NCBI RefSeq assembly: GCF_013415305.1
Contig: NZ_JACBXU010000004.1
Coordinates: 372,001 to 436,000, forward strand
Length of the DNA stretch: 64,000 bases
DNA from: Pantoea sp. WMus005
GTDB taxonomy: Bacteria; Pseudomonadota; Gammaproteobacteria; Enterobacterales; Enterobacteriaceae
Reading direction: 5' to 3'
Positions 1 to 11,160 of this stretch are shown piece after piece. Position 1 is the first letter of the stretch. Each line of letters opens with the position of its first letter. A program made the position numbers and the translations under genes. The notes under the pieces were generated by a model. The model saw nothing but the letters and a program-made list of their open reading frames with translations. It had not been told where the DNA came from and searched no databases.

Positions 1-93
1 AAACAAATCGCAGGCGTCGTGCCAGATACCGTCGCTTTTTGTGCTAATGATGGGAATACAGCGGGTTGGGTGGCGAAGATTCAAAAATGCTGA
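1..93 (+). CDS. C-terminal end of an unidentified protein (partial)
   Basis: Frame 1 is open from the window edge to a TGA at 91-93, giving 30 residues ending in ...GWVAKIQKC. The fragment has two cysteines and looks like the tail of a small secreted or enzyme-like protein, but it is too short to assign. No start is visible because the gene begins outside the window. It may be a chance open frame, so confidence is low. Confidence 0.35.
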   Translation, partial: KQIAGVVPDTVAFCANDGNTAGWVAKIQKC

Positions 94-212
94 CAAAGAG
101 GTTCAGGCAGACGATCTGGCGATAATTTACTCAGTCGCTAAACTGATTAAAGACGTTACGGTTCGCTTAGTGGCGTCGCGCAGAGTGTGTTCCCTGAAGT
201 GAGGAGTCGGGC

Positions 213-419
213 ATGAAAACGTTCGTCATCGCCACTTTACTGGGTCTCTTCCTGTCTCCACCCGCTCTTGCCAGCCATGCTGACTGTGCGCAGCAGATGA
301 GAAGTCACAGCAGCGAAGCGGCATCGGGTTATGTCTACGTTAACCGGCTGGATACGCCGGAAAGAAACCCGGTCAGTGCGCCTGCCAGCGCAGCAGAAAA
401 AGCGTCTGCGTTCTGGTAA
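213..419 (+). CDS. Small secreted protein, function unknown (68 aa)
   Basis: The 68-residue product begins with a clear Sec signal peptide: Lys at position 3, a hydrophobic run, and a likely cut after the ALA-S motif near residue 20. The mature part of about 48 residues is polar, has a single Cys and ends in Phe-Trp. A strong GAGGAG ribosome site lies 7 bases upstream of the ATG, and an inverted repeat follows the stop, so this looks like a real single-gene unit. I do not recognise the family. Its position next to yjfP recalls small periplasmic proteins such as YjfN in the same region of E. coli, but sequence similarity is not evident to me. Confidence 0.7.
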   Translation: MKTFVIATLLGLFLSPPALASHADCAQQMRSHSSEAASGYVYVNRLDTPERNPVSAPASAAEKASAFW

Positions 420-433
420 GTACCGGTAAGTTT

Positions 434-461
434 ACGGGCGGCAGAGTCCTTCTCCGCCCGT
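434..461. terminator. Convergent inverted repeat, probable terminator
   Basis: ACGGGCGG (434-441) pairs with CCGCCCGT (454-461) in the gap between the small secreted protein gene and the converging yjfP stop. The + side is followed by TCATTGTTTAT, a weak T-rich tail. It probably serves both genes. Confidence 0.55.
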
Positions 462-468
462 TCATTGT

Positions 469-1218
469 TTATAACTGCTGTTTAAAAAAGCTGACCAGCG
501 CCGTCAGGGCGGATGGCGTGATCTTATGCCCGATCTGTTTTTCTGACAGCGAGGTCAGATGCTGCGCCAGCCCGTTGTCATGCAGCGCCCTCTCCAGCCG
601 TACGCTTTCCGCCCAGGGCACGACCTCATCCGCCTCCCCATGCCACAATAGCAGCGGGCGGTTTGCCAGAGCCTCCAGCCGGTTACAGGGATCGTAGTCC
701 GCCAGCGGTGCCATACGGGCCGCAAACTGCGCTTTCTGCTCAGGCGTGTCGGCCACCAGCGGCGGAAACAGGGACTGACTGAGTTGCATAAAATAGCCCG
801 ATCCCATCAGGCAGGCGACGCTCTGGATTTGCGGATAACGCGCCATCGCGCCCAGTGCCGTCATGCCGCCCATCGACGCACCCGCTACCGCGAAACGCCT
901 GTCAGCGATCAAATTGTCTTTATGCAGCGCGGTCTCAAGCAGTGGCAACTCATCAATGTTCTGTTTCAGAATCTCCCAGAAACGGCCCAGGCGTGCATTG
1001 GCATCACCGTGATAACGCGCGCCGTGCAGCTCCGCATCCGGCATCACCGCCCGAAATCCCGCCTGCGCCAGCGCGACAGCGAAGTAGGCGTAGACCTCTT
1101 TTGATGAGGTAAAGCCGTGATAAAACAACACGGTGGGCAGTGGCTGATGCCGTTGTCCGGCTGGTGTGGCGTGCAGGCATTCGATACCGGCCAGCGTTTC
1201 GGTACTGAGTTCAATCAT
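469..1218 (-). CDS. yjfP: Alpha/beta-hydrolase esterase YjfP
   Basis: This 249-residue protein has the same length as E. coli YjfP, a carboxylesterase active on short-chain acyl esters. The alpha/beta-hydrolase signature is visible: FYHGFTSSK near residue 32 (oxyanion region), the nucleophile elbow GASMGG near residue 113, an Asp in HGEADEVVPW near 195, and a His in IGHKITP near 228. No signal peptide is seen, so it should be cytosolic. The start is supported by CAGGAG seven bases upstream of the ATG. In E. coli, yjfP, bsmA and aidB are also neighbours. The physiological substrate is unknown. Confidence 0.93.
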   Translation of the reverse strand: MIELSTETLAGIECLHATPAGQRHQPLPTVLFYHGFTSSKEVYAYFAVALAQAGFRAVMPDAELHGARYHGDANARLGRFWEILKQNIDELPLLETALHKDNLIADRRFAVAGASMGGMTALGAMARYPQIQSVACLMGSGYFMQLSQSLFPPLVADTPEQKAQFAARMAPLADYDPCNRLEALANRPLLLWHGEADEVVPWAESVRLERALHDNGLAQHLTSLSEKQIGHKITPSALTALVSFFKQQL

Positions 1219-1376
1219 GGTTTCTCCTGAAAAGGGCGAGGCGTGCCGATCAAGTCTACGTTCTGCAGGTTAATTTGCGAAATCCCCCGCTGCGCTTAGT
1301 CATCCGACTTAATCCTAAACTTTTTTCGTGCTGTGCCGTTGATCGTGTATGCCCCTAACATGATCAAAGGTAATTT

Positions 1377-3308
1377 ATGAAGCGTCTCTCTCTCAGCGGC
1401 CTGAGTCTCGGAGTTAAGCTGTCTGTACTGACGTCTCTCAGCGTAGCGCTGCTGTTGCTGGTACTGACACTGACTCAAAGCCACAACGCCTCGCGCCAGC
1501 TGGAAAATCTCGCCATCGATGACATGCACAACCAGGTGCAGGGCATCAGTGAAATGGCCACTATGTTTAACGCCACTCTGACCGAAGAGGTGGCTCACTA
1601 CACCGATCTCTTTACCAGCTTCCTGCCTAAGCGCTTTAGCCTGGATGAAAGCTCGCGGATCCAGGTCGGAGCCTTTTCAACGCCGGTGCTGCGCGCCGGG
1701 TTAAAGACACTGAACCTCGACCAGACTGCAGTTGACGATTTCACCGAACGCACCGCCGCCGTAGCGACCATTTTCGTGCGCTATGGCGATGATTTTATTC
1801 GTGTTTCAACCTCACTGAAAAAAGAGGATGGCAGTCGCGCAATCGGTACGCAGCTTGACCGCACCGGTGCCGCCTGGAAAAGCGTTCACCAGGGCGAAGT
1901 CTACCGCGGGCTGGCGACGCTGTTCGGCCATCGCTACATCACGCAGTATCAGCCAGTGAAAGATGAGAGTGGCAAAGTCGTTGCCATTCTGTTTGTCGGT
2001 GTTGGCATTGATAAACAGTATGCGTTAATGCGTGAAAAAATCCTGGCGCGTCAGCTGGGTGATAGCGGTCACTTCTTTGTGCTCAACGGCACTCCCGGTA
2101 AAACCCAGGGCGTGTATCTGTTCGATCGGCACGACGAAGGGAAACGCCCCACCTGGGATGATGCAACGCTGAAACCGCTGCTGACGCAGCCGGAGGGTAT
2201 GCAGCAGGTGGAGATCAACGGTGAGATGCAGATCCTGGCCTGGCAGCAGTTGCCGGGCTGGAACTGGGTGATCACCGGTGAGGTTAACCGTGACAGCCTG
2301 CTGGCTCCGATTACGCATAGCCGTAACCTGTTCCTGATTACCGGACTGGTTCTGGTAATTGTTTTTGCGTTGGGCTTTGTCTGGTACAGCCGTCGGGCGA
2401 TTACCCGTCCGCTACAGCAGGTGATTCATCTGGCGGAGCAGTATGCCGCCGGCAATCTGCAGGTCCATATGGATACGCATCGTCGCGACGAAGTAGGTCA
2501 GCTGATCATTGCGATTAACGGTATTGGCGATGGTCTGGAGAAGATTGTCGGCCAGGTGCGCGGCGCGGCGCAGGAGATCAGCAATGGCACGGACACTATT
2601 GCGGCAAGCAGCCATAATATCAGCGAGCAGATCGGGCGTCAGGCCAGCAGTGTGGAGCAGACCTCTGCCAGCATGGAGCAGTTTGGTGCAACGGTTGAAC
2701 ACACCGCCGAAAGCCTGCGTCAGGCGATGTCACTGGTGGCCCAGGCCAGCGATATCGTCAGCCACGGCAGCAAGACGGTGGTGCGCTCAGTCAATACCAT
2801 GTCAGCTATTAAAGTTTCATCGCAAAGCATTGCAGATATCACGCACGTGATTGAGTCGATCGCCTTCCAGACTAATATTCTGGCGCTGAATGCTGCCGTT
2901 GAAGCGGCGCGAGCGGGTGAACAGGGCCGTGGCTTTGCCGTGGTGGCTGCAGAAGTCCGTGCACTGGCACAGCGTTCCGCGCAGGCCGCCAAAGAGATTG
3001 ATGGACTGATAGCGACCTCTATCAGCCACGTGGCTGAGGGCCATCAGCTCTCCGAGCAGACGCGCGATGCAATGACCGACATTGTGACGCACATCGAGCA
3101 GGTGCAGGCGCTGATGGGCGAGATCAACGTGGCGGCGCAGGAGCAGGCTGCAGGCATCGGCCAGGTTAATATTGCGATGAACCAGATCAGCCAGGCAACT
3201 CACCAGAACAGCCAACTGGTGGCACAGGCGGAAAACAGCGCACAGAACCTGAGTGATAAAGGGCACCACCTGACCCAGTTGGTCAGCGTATTTAACCTTA
3301 AATCCTGA
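1377..3308 (+). CDS. Methyl-accepting chemotaxis protein with large periplasmic Cache-type sensor
   Basis: The 643-residue chemoreceptor has a first membrane segment near residues 12-31, a periplasmic domain of about 280 residues, a second membrane segment near 315-336, a HAMP linker to about 390, and a cytoplasmic signalling domain. The conserved hairpin tip ([17 protein letters not shown]) is near residues 500-517. The sensor is much larger than the 4-helix bundle of Tsr/Tar and resembles fused Cache_3-Cache_2 sensors, so it probably binds a small molecule directly; the ligand cannot be read from sequence. The C-terminus (...VFNLKS) lacks the NWETF-type pentapeptide that recruits CheR/CheB, so it is a low-abundance-type receptor. 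AAAGG lies six bases before the ATG. It sits between yjfP and bsmA, where I know of no chemoreceptor in E. coli. Confidence 0.93.
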   Translation: MKRLSLSGLSLGVKLSVLTSLSVALLLLVLTLTQSHNASRQLENLAIDDMHNQVQGISEMATMFNATLTEEVAHYTDLFTSFLPKRFSLDESSRIQVGAFSTPVLRAGLKTLNLDQTAVDDFTERTAAVATIFVRYGDDFIRVSTSLKKEDGSRAIGTQLDRTGAAWKSVHQGEVYRGLATLFGHRYITQYQPVKDESGKVVAILFVGVGIDKQYALMREKILARQLGDSGHFFVLNGTPGKTQGVYLFDRHDEGKRPTWDDATLKPLLTQPEGMQQVEINGEMQILAWQQLPGWNWVITGEVNRDSLLAPITHSRNLFLITGLVLVIVFALGFVWYSRRAITRPLQQVIHLAEQYAAGNLQVHMDTHRRDEVGQLIIAINGIGDGLEKIVGQVRGAAQEISNGTDTIAASSHNISEQIGRQASSVEQTSASMEQFGATVEHTAESLRQAMSLVAQASDIVSHGSKTVVRSVNTMSAIKVSSQSIADITHVIESIAFQTNILALNAAVEAARAGEQGRGFAVVAAEVRALAQRSAQAAKEIDGLIATSISHVAEGHQLSEQTRDAMTDIVTHIEQVQALMGEINVAAQEQAAGIGQVNIAMNQISQATHQNSQLVAQAENSAQNLSDKGHHLTQLVSVFNLKS

Positions 3309-3364
3309 CGACCCTCAGAGCGATGGCATACACTTAATGTTTCGTTCTGAATAAGGGTTTTGCT

Positions 3365-3691
3365 ATGCGTTCCGCTTATTTAATGGTGTTCAGCCTGCTG
3401 CTGGCAGGCTGTTCCGCGCTTGAAACCACGCCAAAAGCCCCACCTGCGCCAGCACAACAGGCGCAGGAGATTTCACGAGCGCAGAGTGGGGGTTTGCCGA
3501 AGCTGGGTAATATTACCGTTAACGTGCACGGCTCACCGGATGATGCCCAGCGTGCCGTTGCCGCTCAGGCCAATCAGGCCGGAGCAGCTTACTATCAGAT
3601 TGTGATGCTGAGCGAGACGGTCATGCCCGGCTTCTGGTACGCCAGTGCGATTTTGTACGGTGCATCATCTGCCACAGGCGCGGTCCAGTAA
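3365..3691 (+). CDS. bsmA: BsmA-like DUF1471 lipoprotein
   Basis: The 108-residue product starts with a lipoprotein signal peptide with lipobox LLAGC, placing the acylated Cys at residue 16. A proline- and alanine-rich linker is followed by a DUF1471 (YdgH/BhsA/McbA-like) domain: LGNITVNVHGSPDDA..., then AAYYQIV and a final strand ending YASAILYG. In E. coli, BsmA affects biofilm formation and peroxide stress. The last nine residues run past the usual end of the domain and overlap the converging aidB stop by 27 bases. The yjfP-bsmA-aidB context supports the name. Three more DUF1471 genes lie at 32.3-33.3 kb. Confidence 0.85.
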   Translation: MRSAYLMVFSLLLAGCSALETTPKAPPAPAQQAQEISRAQSGGLPKLGNITVNVHGSPDDAQRAVAAQANQAGAAYYQIVMLSETVMPGFWYASAILYGASSATGAVQ

Positions 3692-5293
3692 GCGATCGTT
3701 AATAGCGGCCTCCAGCGGGCGTGAACCACGCTGGTCGAGCCACTGCTGGCACCATGCATCCGCCAGCAGGGGTTCGGCATATTTCAGTAGCTGGGCCCCC
3801 ATCGCCAGCTGCAGCAGCGTGCGGGTGACCTCGCGCGCCTGCGCTTCAGGAACGTGGCTAAGCCTCAGACGCAGCTGTCGCCAGCGCGTATCGAAATAGC
3901 GATTACTCCCTTTCACCGCTTCAAACTCCTGACTCAGCATCTCCGTAACCTCTGCCTGACGGGCAAGCACGCGCAGAACATCAAGACACATCACGTTGCC
4001 CGAGCCTTCCCAGATGCTGTTGACCGGCATGTCACGATAGAGACGCGGTAGCTCACTGGCTTCGCAATAGCCGATGCCCCCCAGCACCTCCATCGACTCC
4101 GCCACGAACGGCGCACCCGCTTTGCAGATCTCATATTTTGCCGCTGGCGTAAACAGGCGGGCAAAGGTGACCTCATGCGGTTTTGCCGGTTGTGACCAGG
4201 CGCGCGCCAGCCGCATCAGCAGCGCGGTCTGTCCCTCCAGCTGCAATGCCTGCTGAGCCAGAACCTGACGCATCAGAGGCTGATCCACCAGATTTTTTCC
4301 CATCACCTGACGCTGATGAGCATGCGAGATGGCTACCGAGAAAGCGCGGCGCATCTGACCGTGACTGCCAAGGGCGCAGTCAAAACGCGTCATGCCGCCC
4401 ATCTTCAGGATCAGCCGCACGCCTTCGCCCTCCTCCCCCAGCAGCCAGCCGGTCGCATCGCGAAACTCCACTTCACAGCTGGCATTGGAGCGATTGCCCA
4501 GCTTATCTTTGAGTCGCTCCAGCTGGATGGTGTTGCGTGACCCGTCGGGCAACAGGCGTGGCAGGAAGAAGCAGCTTAACCCGGCGGGCGTCTGAGCCAG
4601 CACCAGATGCGCATCGCTCTGTGGTACAGAGAAAAACCATTTATGGCCGGTCAGTCGGTAGGCTTCACCCGCGCCACGCGCGCCCAGCGGTTCGGCGTGC
4701 GTAGTGCTGGTGAGCAGATCGCTGCCGCCCTGCTTTTCCGTCATGCCCATCCCAATCAGCAGACCTCGCTTCTGGTCACCAGGCTGTGCATGGGGGTCGT
4801 AGCGATCGCTGAGCAGCGGATCGAGCCAGCCCTCAAACGCCGCGGGCAGATAAGTCTGCAGCAGAGGAATGGCCGCGTGCGTCATGGTCACCGGGCAGAG
4901 TGTGCCTGCTTCAACCTGCGCATGCAGAATAAAACGGGCAGCGCGCGCCACACTGGCCTGTTCACGAACGGTGGGCTGCCAGCTGAGATTATGCAGGCGA
5001 CTGGCGCAGACGCCCTGCATCAGCAGATGCCAGGCAGGATGAAAACGGACCTCGTCCATGCGTTCGCCACGGGCGTCGTAGCGCAGCAGCTCGGGCGGCT
5101 CAGCATTGGCGAGCCGGCCCAGCTCCAGCGACTCGGCGCTGCCCAGCTGTCGGCCAACCGACGCCAGCCATTCCCGGTCCCACCCTGCGCCTTCGCGTGA
5201 CAAAGCGTCGCTCAGTGGCGTATCAGACAGGAACAGGTTGCTGTTGCTCAGAGGATGAGGCTGATTAAAAACGGTGTGTGTTGTCCAGGTCAT
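3665..5293 (-). CDS. aidB: Acyl-CoA dehydrogenase-like DNA alkylation response protein AidB
   Basis: The protein is homologous along its whole length to E. coli AidB (541 aa), a flavoprotein of the acyl-CoA dehydrogenase superfamily that binds DNA and belongs to the Ada alkylation response. Highly conserved blocks include GMGMTEKQGGSDL, HKWFFSVPQSDAHL and VNSIWEGSGNVMCLDVLRVL. The ATG at 5293 is chosen because GAGGAG lies five bases upstream and the N-terminus MTWTTHTVFNQP aligns with E. coli; a GTG two codons earlier overlaps the ribosome site. The gene converges on bsmA with a 27-base overlap. I did not find a convincing Ada box upstream; an ERIC repeat begins 31 bases before the start. Confidence 0.96.
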   Translation of the reverse strand: MTWTTHTVFNQPHPLSNSNLFLSDTPLSDALSREGAGWDREWLASVGRQLGSAESLELGRLANAEPPELLRYDARGERMDEVRFHPAWHLLMQGVCASRLHNLSWQPTVREQASVARAARFILHAQVEAGTLCPVTMTHAAIPLLQTYLPAAFEGWLDPLLSDRYDPHAQPGDQKRGLLIGMGMTEKQGGSDLLTSTTHAEPLGARGAGEAYRLTGHKWFFSVPQSDAHLVLAQTPAGLSCFFLPRLLPDGSRNTIQLERLKDKLGNRSNASCEVEFRDATGWLLGEEGEGVRLILKMGGMTRFDCALGSHGQMRRAFSVAISHAHQRQVMGKNLVDQPLMRQVLAQQALQLEGQTALLMRLARAWSQPAKPHEVTFARLFTPAAKYEICKAGAPFVAESMEVLGGIGYCEASELPRLYRDMPVNSIWEGSGNVMCLDVLRVLARQAEVTEMLSQEFEAVKGSNRYFDTRWRQLRLRLSHVPEAQAREVTRTLLQLAMGAQLLKYAEPLLADAWCQQWLDQRGSRPLEAAINDRLLDRACGR

Positions 5294-5323
5294 AACCACT
5301 CCTCGCGGATGTCACTCAGTAAG

Positions 5324-5450
<127 letters not shown>

Positions 5451-5513
5451 TACGAATGACGCGCAGTTATGCCTGGTACAGAAACTAATTTGTGGCGAGG
5501 ATCACATCGGGAA

Positions 5514-6248
5514 TCAGGCGTTGCGCTGACGCACCGCTTCAAACAGGCAGACGCCGGTCGCGACCGAGACATTCAGCGAAGAGACACTGCCCGCCATCGG
5601 AATGCTGATTAACTCATCGCAATGCTCACGGGTAAGACGACGCATGCCTTCCCCTTCCGCACCCATCACCAGCGCCATCGGGCCGGTCATTTTGCTCTGG
5701 AAGACAGTATGGTCAGCTTCACCTGCGGTGCCGACCACCCAGATGTTGTACTCCTGCAACAGACGCAGGGTACGCGCCAGGTTAGTGACGCGGATCAATG
5801 GCACATTTTCTGCCGCGCCGCTGGCCACTTTTTTGGCGGTGGCATTCAGGGGAGCAGAGCGATCTTTCGGTACGATTATCGCGTGCACACCGGCGGCATC
5901 GGCGCTGCGCAGGCAGGCACCCAGGTTGTGTGGATCGGTGACCCCATCCAGTACCAGCAGGAACGGTTTCTCCAGGCTCTGCAGCAGATCCGGCAGGTCG
6001 CCTTCCTGATACTGACGACCCGGTTTCACCCGCGCCACGATACCCTGATGCACACCGCCTTCAACCTGGCTGTCGAGCCACTTGCGCTCGGCCAGCTGAA
6101 TCACAACACCCTGAGCTTCCAGCGCGGCAACCAGAGGTTGCAGGCGACGATCGTCGCGGCCTTTGAGGATAAAGACTTCCTGGAAACGTTGTGGGTCTCG
6201 TTCCAGCAGCGCCTGCACGGCATGGATACCAAAAATAATTTCGCTCAT
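5514..6248 (-). CDS. rlmB: 23S rRNA (guanosine-2'-O-)-methyltransferase RlmB
   Basis: RlmB methylates the ribose of G2251 in 23S rRNA using S-adenosylmethionine. The product from the ATG at 6248 is 244 residues, against 243 in E. coli. It has an N-terminal substrate-binding domain and a SPOUT methyltransferase domain with motifs [31 protein letters not shown] and [17 protein letters not shown], which form the trefoil knot and dimer interface. The upstream in-frame extension is rejected because [16 protein letters not shown] aligns with the E. coli start. It follows rnr after a 68-base gap that holds a strong hairpin. Confidence 0.96.
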   Translation of the reverse strand: MSEIIFGIHAVQALLERDPQRFQEVFILKGRDDRRLQPLVAALEAQGVVIQLAERKWLDSQVEGGVHQGIVARVKPGRQYQEGDLPDLLQSLEKPFLLVLDGVTDPHNLGACLRSADAAGVHAIIVPKDRSAPLNATAKKVASGAAENVPLIRVTNLARTLRLLQEYNIWVVGTAGEADHTVFQSKMTGPMALVMGAEGEGMRRLTREHCDELISIPMAGSVSSLNVSVATGVCLFEAVRQRNA

Positions 6249-6281
6249 CGATCTGCTCAGTGTTTGGAAAAAAATGAATGA

Positions 6282-6307
6282 CCGCCCTTTCTCCTGAGAA
6301 AGGGCGG
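6282..6307 (-). other. Perfect 12-bp hairpin between rnr and rlmB
   Basis: Bases 6282-6293 pair perfectly with 6296-6307 across a two-base loop. On the transcribed (minus) strand the stem is followed about ten bases later by a run of eight T residues, then the rlmB start 34 bases from the stem. This could be a leaky terminator, an RNA-processing site, or a 3' stabiliser for the rnr message. The distance from stem to T-run is longer than in a classical intrinsic terminator. Confidence 0.55.
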
Positions 6308-6316
6308 GTGCGCGCA

Positions 6317-8806
6317 TCAGTCAGGCTGCGCCTTTTTTCTGGCGCGCTTCGCCCGGGTGGCGGCGGCGATTTTACGGGTTTTTTCCGAGACGTTTTTACT
6401 TTTATTCCCGGTATCCGCAGCGGCGGGCTTGCCTTTGTCACCACGGAACGCAGAATCCGGCTCGAAGTTAGACTTCCTGCTCGCATCACGACGGCGTTTG
6501 GTTGGGGCTTTGTCGTCACGCTTCGCCCGGTCACGCGCGGTTTTACCTTCACCACGCACCTGGCGCTGGCTGGAGATCAGAGCAAAGTCGATTTTACGCT
6601 CGTCCATGTGGACCGCTTCAACACGCACTTCAACTGTGTCACCCAGACGATAGGTGCGACCACCCGATTCACCGATCAGACGCTGACCTACCGGGTCAAA
6701 ACGGTAGTAATCGTTGTCGAGCGTCGAAACGTGGACCAGACCGTCGATGAAGAGATCGCTTAAGCGGACAAAGAAGCCAAATCCGGTGACGCTGGAGATG
6801 ACGCCGTTAAAGACGTTGCCGACCTGATCCTGCATGAAGTCACACTTCAGCCAGTCAGCCACGTCGCGGGTCGCTTCATCCGCGCGGCGCTCGGTCAGGG
6901 AACAGTGCAGACCCAGCTGCAGCATCTCCGGCATCTCGTAGTGATAGCCGCCGGTTGCCGTAGTAAGATCTTTGGCATTTTTATCTTTTGGCATCAGGTA
7001 CTTGATGGCACGCTGTACCAGACCCTTGCCTTCACCCTGCTCTTTCGCGAGCAGATACTTGATAGCGCGGTGCAGCGTCAGATCCGGATAGCGGCGAATC
7101 GGCGAAGTAAAGTGCGCATACGACGAAAGCGCCAGACCAAAGTGACCGCGGTTTTCCGGATCGTAAACGGCCTGCTTCATCGAACGCAGCAGCATGGTTT
7201 GCAGCATTTCCGCATCAGGACGATCGGCAACCTGCTTCAGCAACGCCGCGTAGTCGATTGGCTGCGGTTTGTTGCCGCCAGGCAGAGTCAGTCCCAGCTC
7301 GTTGAGCACGGTACGGAAGCTCTTAATGCTTTCGTCAGTCGGGCGATCGTGATCGCGGAACAGCGCCGGTTCCTGATTTTTCTCAACGAAGCGTGCTGAG
7401 GCGATGTTCGCCAGGATCATGCACTCTTCGATCAGTTTGTGGGCGTCATTACGTGACACACGCTCAACACGTTCGATACGGCGCTCGGCGTTGAAGATGA
7501 ACTTCGCCTCTTCCGTTTCAAACGAAATGCCGCCACGCTCTTCACGTGCAGCTTCCAGCGCATGATAAAGGTTATTCAGCTCTTCAAGGTCTTTGACCAG
7601 CGGCGCATACTGCTGGCGCAGCTCTTTGTCGCCCTGCAGGATGTTCCAGACTTTGTTGTAGGTCAGACGCGCATGGGAGTTCATTACCGCTTCGTAGTGC
7701 TTAAAGCCGGTCAGTTTACCTTTGGTCGAGATAGTCATCTCGCACACCATACAGAGGCGATCGACCTGCGGGTTAAGTGAACATAAGCCATTCGACAGCA
7801 CTTCCGGAAGCATCGGCACAACCTGCGACGGGAAGTAAACCGAGGTACCGCGCTGATGCGCTTCGTCATCCAGTGGGGTGCCAGGACGAACGTAATAGCT
7901 GACATCCGCGATAGCGACCCAAAGACGCCATCCACCACCGCGCTTCTTCTCACAGTAAACAGCATCATCAAAGTCACGGGCATCTTCACCATCAATGGTG
8001 ACCAGCGGCAGTTTACGCAGATCGACGCGGCCTTTTTTGGCCTCTTCCGGGACGTCTTCTTTCAGTTTGCTGACCTGAGCTTCCACTTCCGGCGGCCAGG
8101 TATGCGGGATTTCATGCGTACGCAGCGCCATATCCACAGCCAGGCTGGTGCCCATATCATCGCCCAGAATCTCAGCGATTTTACCGATCGCTTTGCTGCG
8201 GCGGTTCGGACGCTGGACCAGCTCAACCACCACCACAGAACCCATGCGGGCATTCATCGTCTCTTCAGGTGGAATGAGAATGTCAAAACTCAGGCGACTG
8301 TCATCCGGTACCACGAAGCCGGCACCGGCATCGGTAAAGTAACGGCCAACGATCTGATTGTTGCGCGGTTCCTGCACGCGGACTACGCGCGCTTCGCGGC
8401 GGCCTTTACGATCGGCACCCAACGGCTGCGCCAGAATCACGTCACCGTGCATACAGAATTTCATCTGTTCTGCGGAGAGGTAAAGGTCATCTTTCTGACC
8501 TTCTGCCCGCAGGAAGCCGTAGCCATCACGATGGCCAATGACTTTACCGCGCAGGAGATCAAGACGTTCTGGCAGGGCATAACACTGACGGCGGGTGAAC
8601 ACCAGCTGACCATCACGCTCCATGGCGCGAAGGCGGCGACGCAGCGCCTCAAGGTGCTCTTCTTCCTGCAAATTCATCTCTTCAGCCAGCTCTTCACGGC
8701 TGGCCGGTTTTTCACGTTTTTCTAGCAGAGCCAGAATAAATTCACGGCTCGGAATAGGGTTTTCGTATTTTTCAGCTTCTCTATCCTGAAAGGGATCTTT
8801 TGACAT
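6317..8806 (-). CDS. rnr: Ribonuclease R
   Basis: RNase R is a processive 3'-to-5' exoribonuclease that degrades structured RNA, defective rRNA and trans-translation substrates. The 829-residue product is slightly longer than the 813 of E. coli. Order of domains: winged-helix segment (about 20-85), two cold-shock OB domains, the RNB catalytic domain with the acidic cluster [11 protein letters not shown] near residues 272-283, an S1 domain near 640-725, and a lysine/arginine-rich tail. GGAGGA lies six bases before the ATG, and the nsrR stop is only 16 bases upstream, which indicates the conserved nsrR-rnr-rlmB operon. Confidence 0.97.
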   Translation of the reverse strand: MSKDPFQDREAEKYENPIPSREFILALLEKREKPASREELAEEMNLQEEEHLEALRRRLRAMERDGQLVFTRRQCYALPERLDLLRGKVIGHRDGYGFLRAEGQKDDLYLSAEQMKFCMHGDVILAQPLGADRKGRREARVVRVQEPRNNQIVGRYFTDAGAGFVVPDDSRLSFDILIPPEETMNARMGSVVVVELVQRPNRRSKAIGKIAEILGDDMGTSLAVDMALRTHEIPHTWPPEVEAQVSKLKEDVPEEAKKGRVDLRKLPLVTIDGEDARDFDDAVYCEKKRGGGWRLWVAIADVSYYVRPGTPLDDEAHQRGTSVYFPSQVVPMLPEVLSNGLCSLNPQVDRLCMVCEMTISTKGKLTGFKHYEAVMNSHARLTYNKVWNILQGDKELRQQYAPLVKDLEELNNLYHALEAAREERGGISFETEEAKFIFNAERRIERVERVSRNDAHKLIEECMILANIASARFVEKNQEPALFRDHDRPTDESIKSFRTVLNELGLTLPGGNKPQPIDYAALLKQVADRPDAEMLQTMLLRSMKQAVYDPENRGHFGLALSSYAHFTSPIRRYPDLTLHRAIKYLLAKEQGEGKGLVQRAIKYLMPKDKNAKDLTTATGGYHYEMPEMLQLGLHCSLTERRADEATRDVADWLKCDFMQDQVGNVFNGVISSVTGFGFFVRLSDLFIDGLVHVSTLDNDYYRFDPVGQRLIGESGGRTYRLGDTVEVRVEAVHMDERKIDFALISSQRQVRGEGKTARDRAKRDDKAPTKRRRDASRKSNFEPDSAFRGDKGKPAAADTGNKSKNVSEKTRKIAAATRAKRARKKAQPD

Positions 8807-8822
8807 AGCGGTTCCTCCGATG

Positions 8823-9266
8823 TCATTTAATATTTATTGCCACTGGCGATCTGGACAAGATGATCTCATAAAGTGGTGTATTTCCTTCAACCAGATCGGC
8901 CAGGGTATAGTTATCCAGCTCCTGCAAAAATCGCTGCACCGCATCATGTAACGCCTGCTTCAGACGACAGGCTGGCGTGATAGAACAGGAGGCGCAATCC
9001 ACCAGTTGTAGTGGTTCCATCTTACGTACCACGTCACCAATGACAATCTGACGCGCTGGCATACCCAGACGAATGCCCCCGTTTTTACCCCGCGTGGCAG
9101 CGACATAACCCGCCCGGCTCAGCTGATTGATGATTTTGACCATATGATTTCGGGACAAACCATACGTGTTCGTCACTTCCGTAATATTGGTCTGCTGACC
9201 TTCAGGCAACGATGCCAGATAAATCAGGGCTCGTAAGCCATAATCAGTAAAACTCGTGAGCTGCAC
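8823..9266 (-). CDS. nsrR: Nitric-oxide-sensing repressor NsrR (Rrf2 family)
   Basis: NsrR is an Fe-S cluster repressor that releases its targets (such as hmp) when nitric oxide damages the cluster. The 147-residue product has the N-terminal winged helix ([18 protein letters not shown]) and three cluster cysteines at residues 91, 94 and 100. The first two cysteines are two residues apart (CASC), not four as in E. coli, so two residues are missing from the cluster loop. The start is GTG, with GAGG eight bases upstream. It is the first gene of the nsrR-rnr-rlmB operon. The C-terminus is about six residues longer than in E. coli. Confidence 0.93.
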   Translation of the reverse strand: MQLTSFTDYGLRALIYLASLPEGQQTNITEVTNTYGLSRNHMVKIINQLSRAGYVAATRGKNGGIRLGMPARQIVIGDVVRKMEPLQLVDCASCSITPACRLKQALHDAVQRFLQELDNYTLADLVEGNTPLYEIILSRSPVAINIK

Positions 9267-9450
9267 AGTAACCTCAGTGAACCTTCAGGCGTGGCATGAC
9301 GTTATTCGCCTTACAATTGATGTCAGGACTAAATCGGATCGCCATTCGATTAACTACGATGATAAACCAGAGTCTGATCGGCCGTGCGTTTTTTTGAGCC
9401 AGCACAAGGTTTGACAAGCGAAGGGAGATTAAGTGGCATCAAAGAGTGGA

Positions 9451-9478
9451 AAAACAAAGGCCGGACACTGTCCGGCCT
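9451..9478 (-). terminator. Intrinsic terminator of purA
   Basis: AGGCCGGAC (9458-9466) pairs perfectly with GTCCGGCCT (9470-9478) over a three-base loop. On the minus strand the stem runs straight into TTTGTTTTT. It lies seven bases past the purA stop. Confidence 0.9.
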
Positions 9479-9484
9479 GAATGA

Positions 9485-10786
<1,302 letters not shown>

Positions 10787-10949
10787 TCAAAATCACCGAT
10801 TGCTTAAAAAAGGATTCTACCATCTGATCCCATGGTTTTCAGCACTTTTAGCATACGATTGCGCGCTTTTTTGCCTGAGTTTTGATCACTACAACATGTT
10901 GGGGATAATGGTGCGAAGAGGCACAATTTAGCCGGTCCGGCTCCAGGGT

Positions 10950-11150
10950 TTACAGGTTGCCGTGCAGGCTGAGCATGCAATAAATCACCATGCCAGCGAC
11001 CACAAGACCGCCACCAAACCGGTGCAGCAGGCGATCGGGTAAGCGGGTCATCGTCAGGATCATGCGTCGCCAGGCGCGTGGCATAAACATCGGTCCCAAC
11101 CCTTCCAGCACTAATACCAGCGCCAGCGCCATCCAGATGCTTGTTTTCAT
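10950..11150 (-). CDS. yjeT: Small inner-membrane protein YjeT (DUF2065)
   Basis: The 66-residue protein from the ATG at 11150 aligns with E. coli YjeT (65 aa): a first hydrophobic segment (IWMALALVLVLEGLGP) and a second at the C-terminus (GGGLVVAGMVIYCMLS). Ten upstream residues in frame are rejected because they are encoded by the hflC terminator. A GTAGCAG-type weak ribosome site precedes the ATG. YjeT lies just after the hfl cluster in other enterobacteria and its function is unknown; association with the HflKC membrane complex is only inferred from position. Confidence 0.88.
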   Translation of the reverse strand: MKTSIWMALALVLVLEGLGPMFMPRAWRRMILTMTRLPDRLLHRFGGGLVVAGMVIYCMLSLHGNL

Positions 11151-11160
11151 TCTGCTACCC

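Noticed and set aside
1377..3308. Recent horizontal transfer of the chemoreceptor
   Set aside because: I saw no flanking repeats, tRNA, integrase or clear change of base composition; insertion is inferred only from gene order.
7856..8725. A 289-codon open frame on the + strand opposite rnr
   Set aside because: It is antisense to the conserved RNase R gene with no family resemblance.
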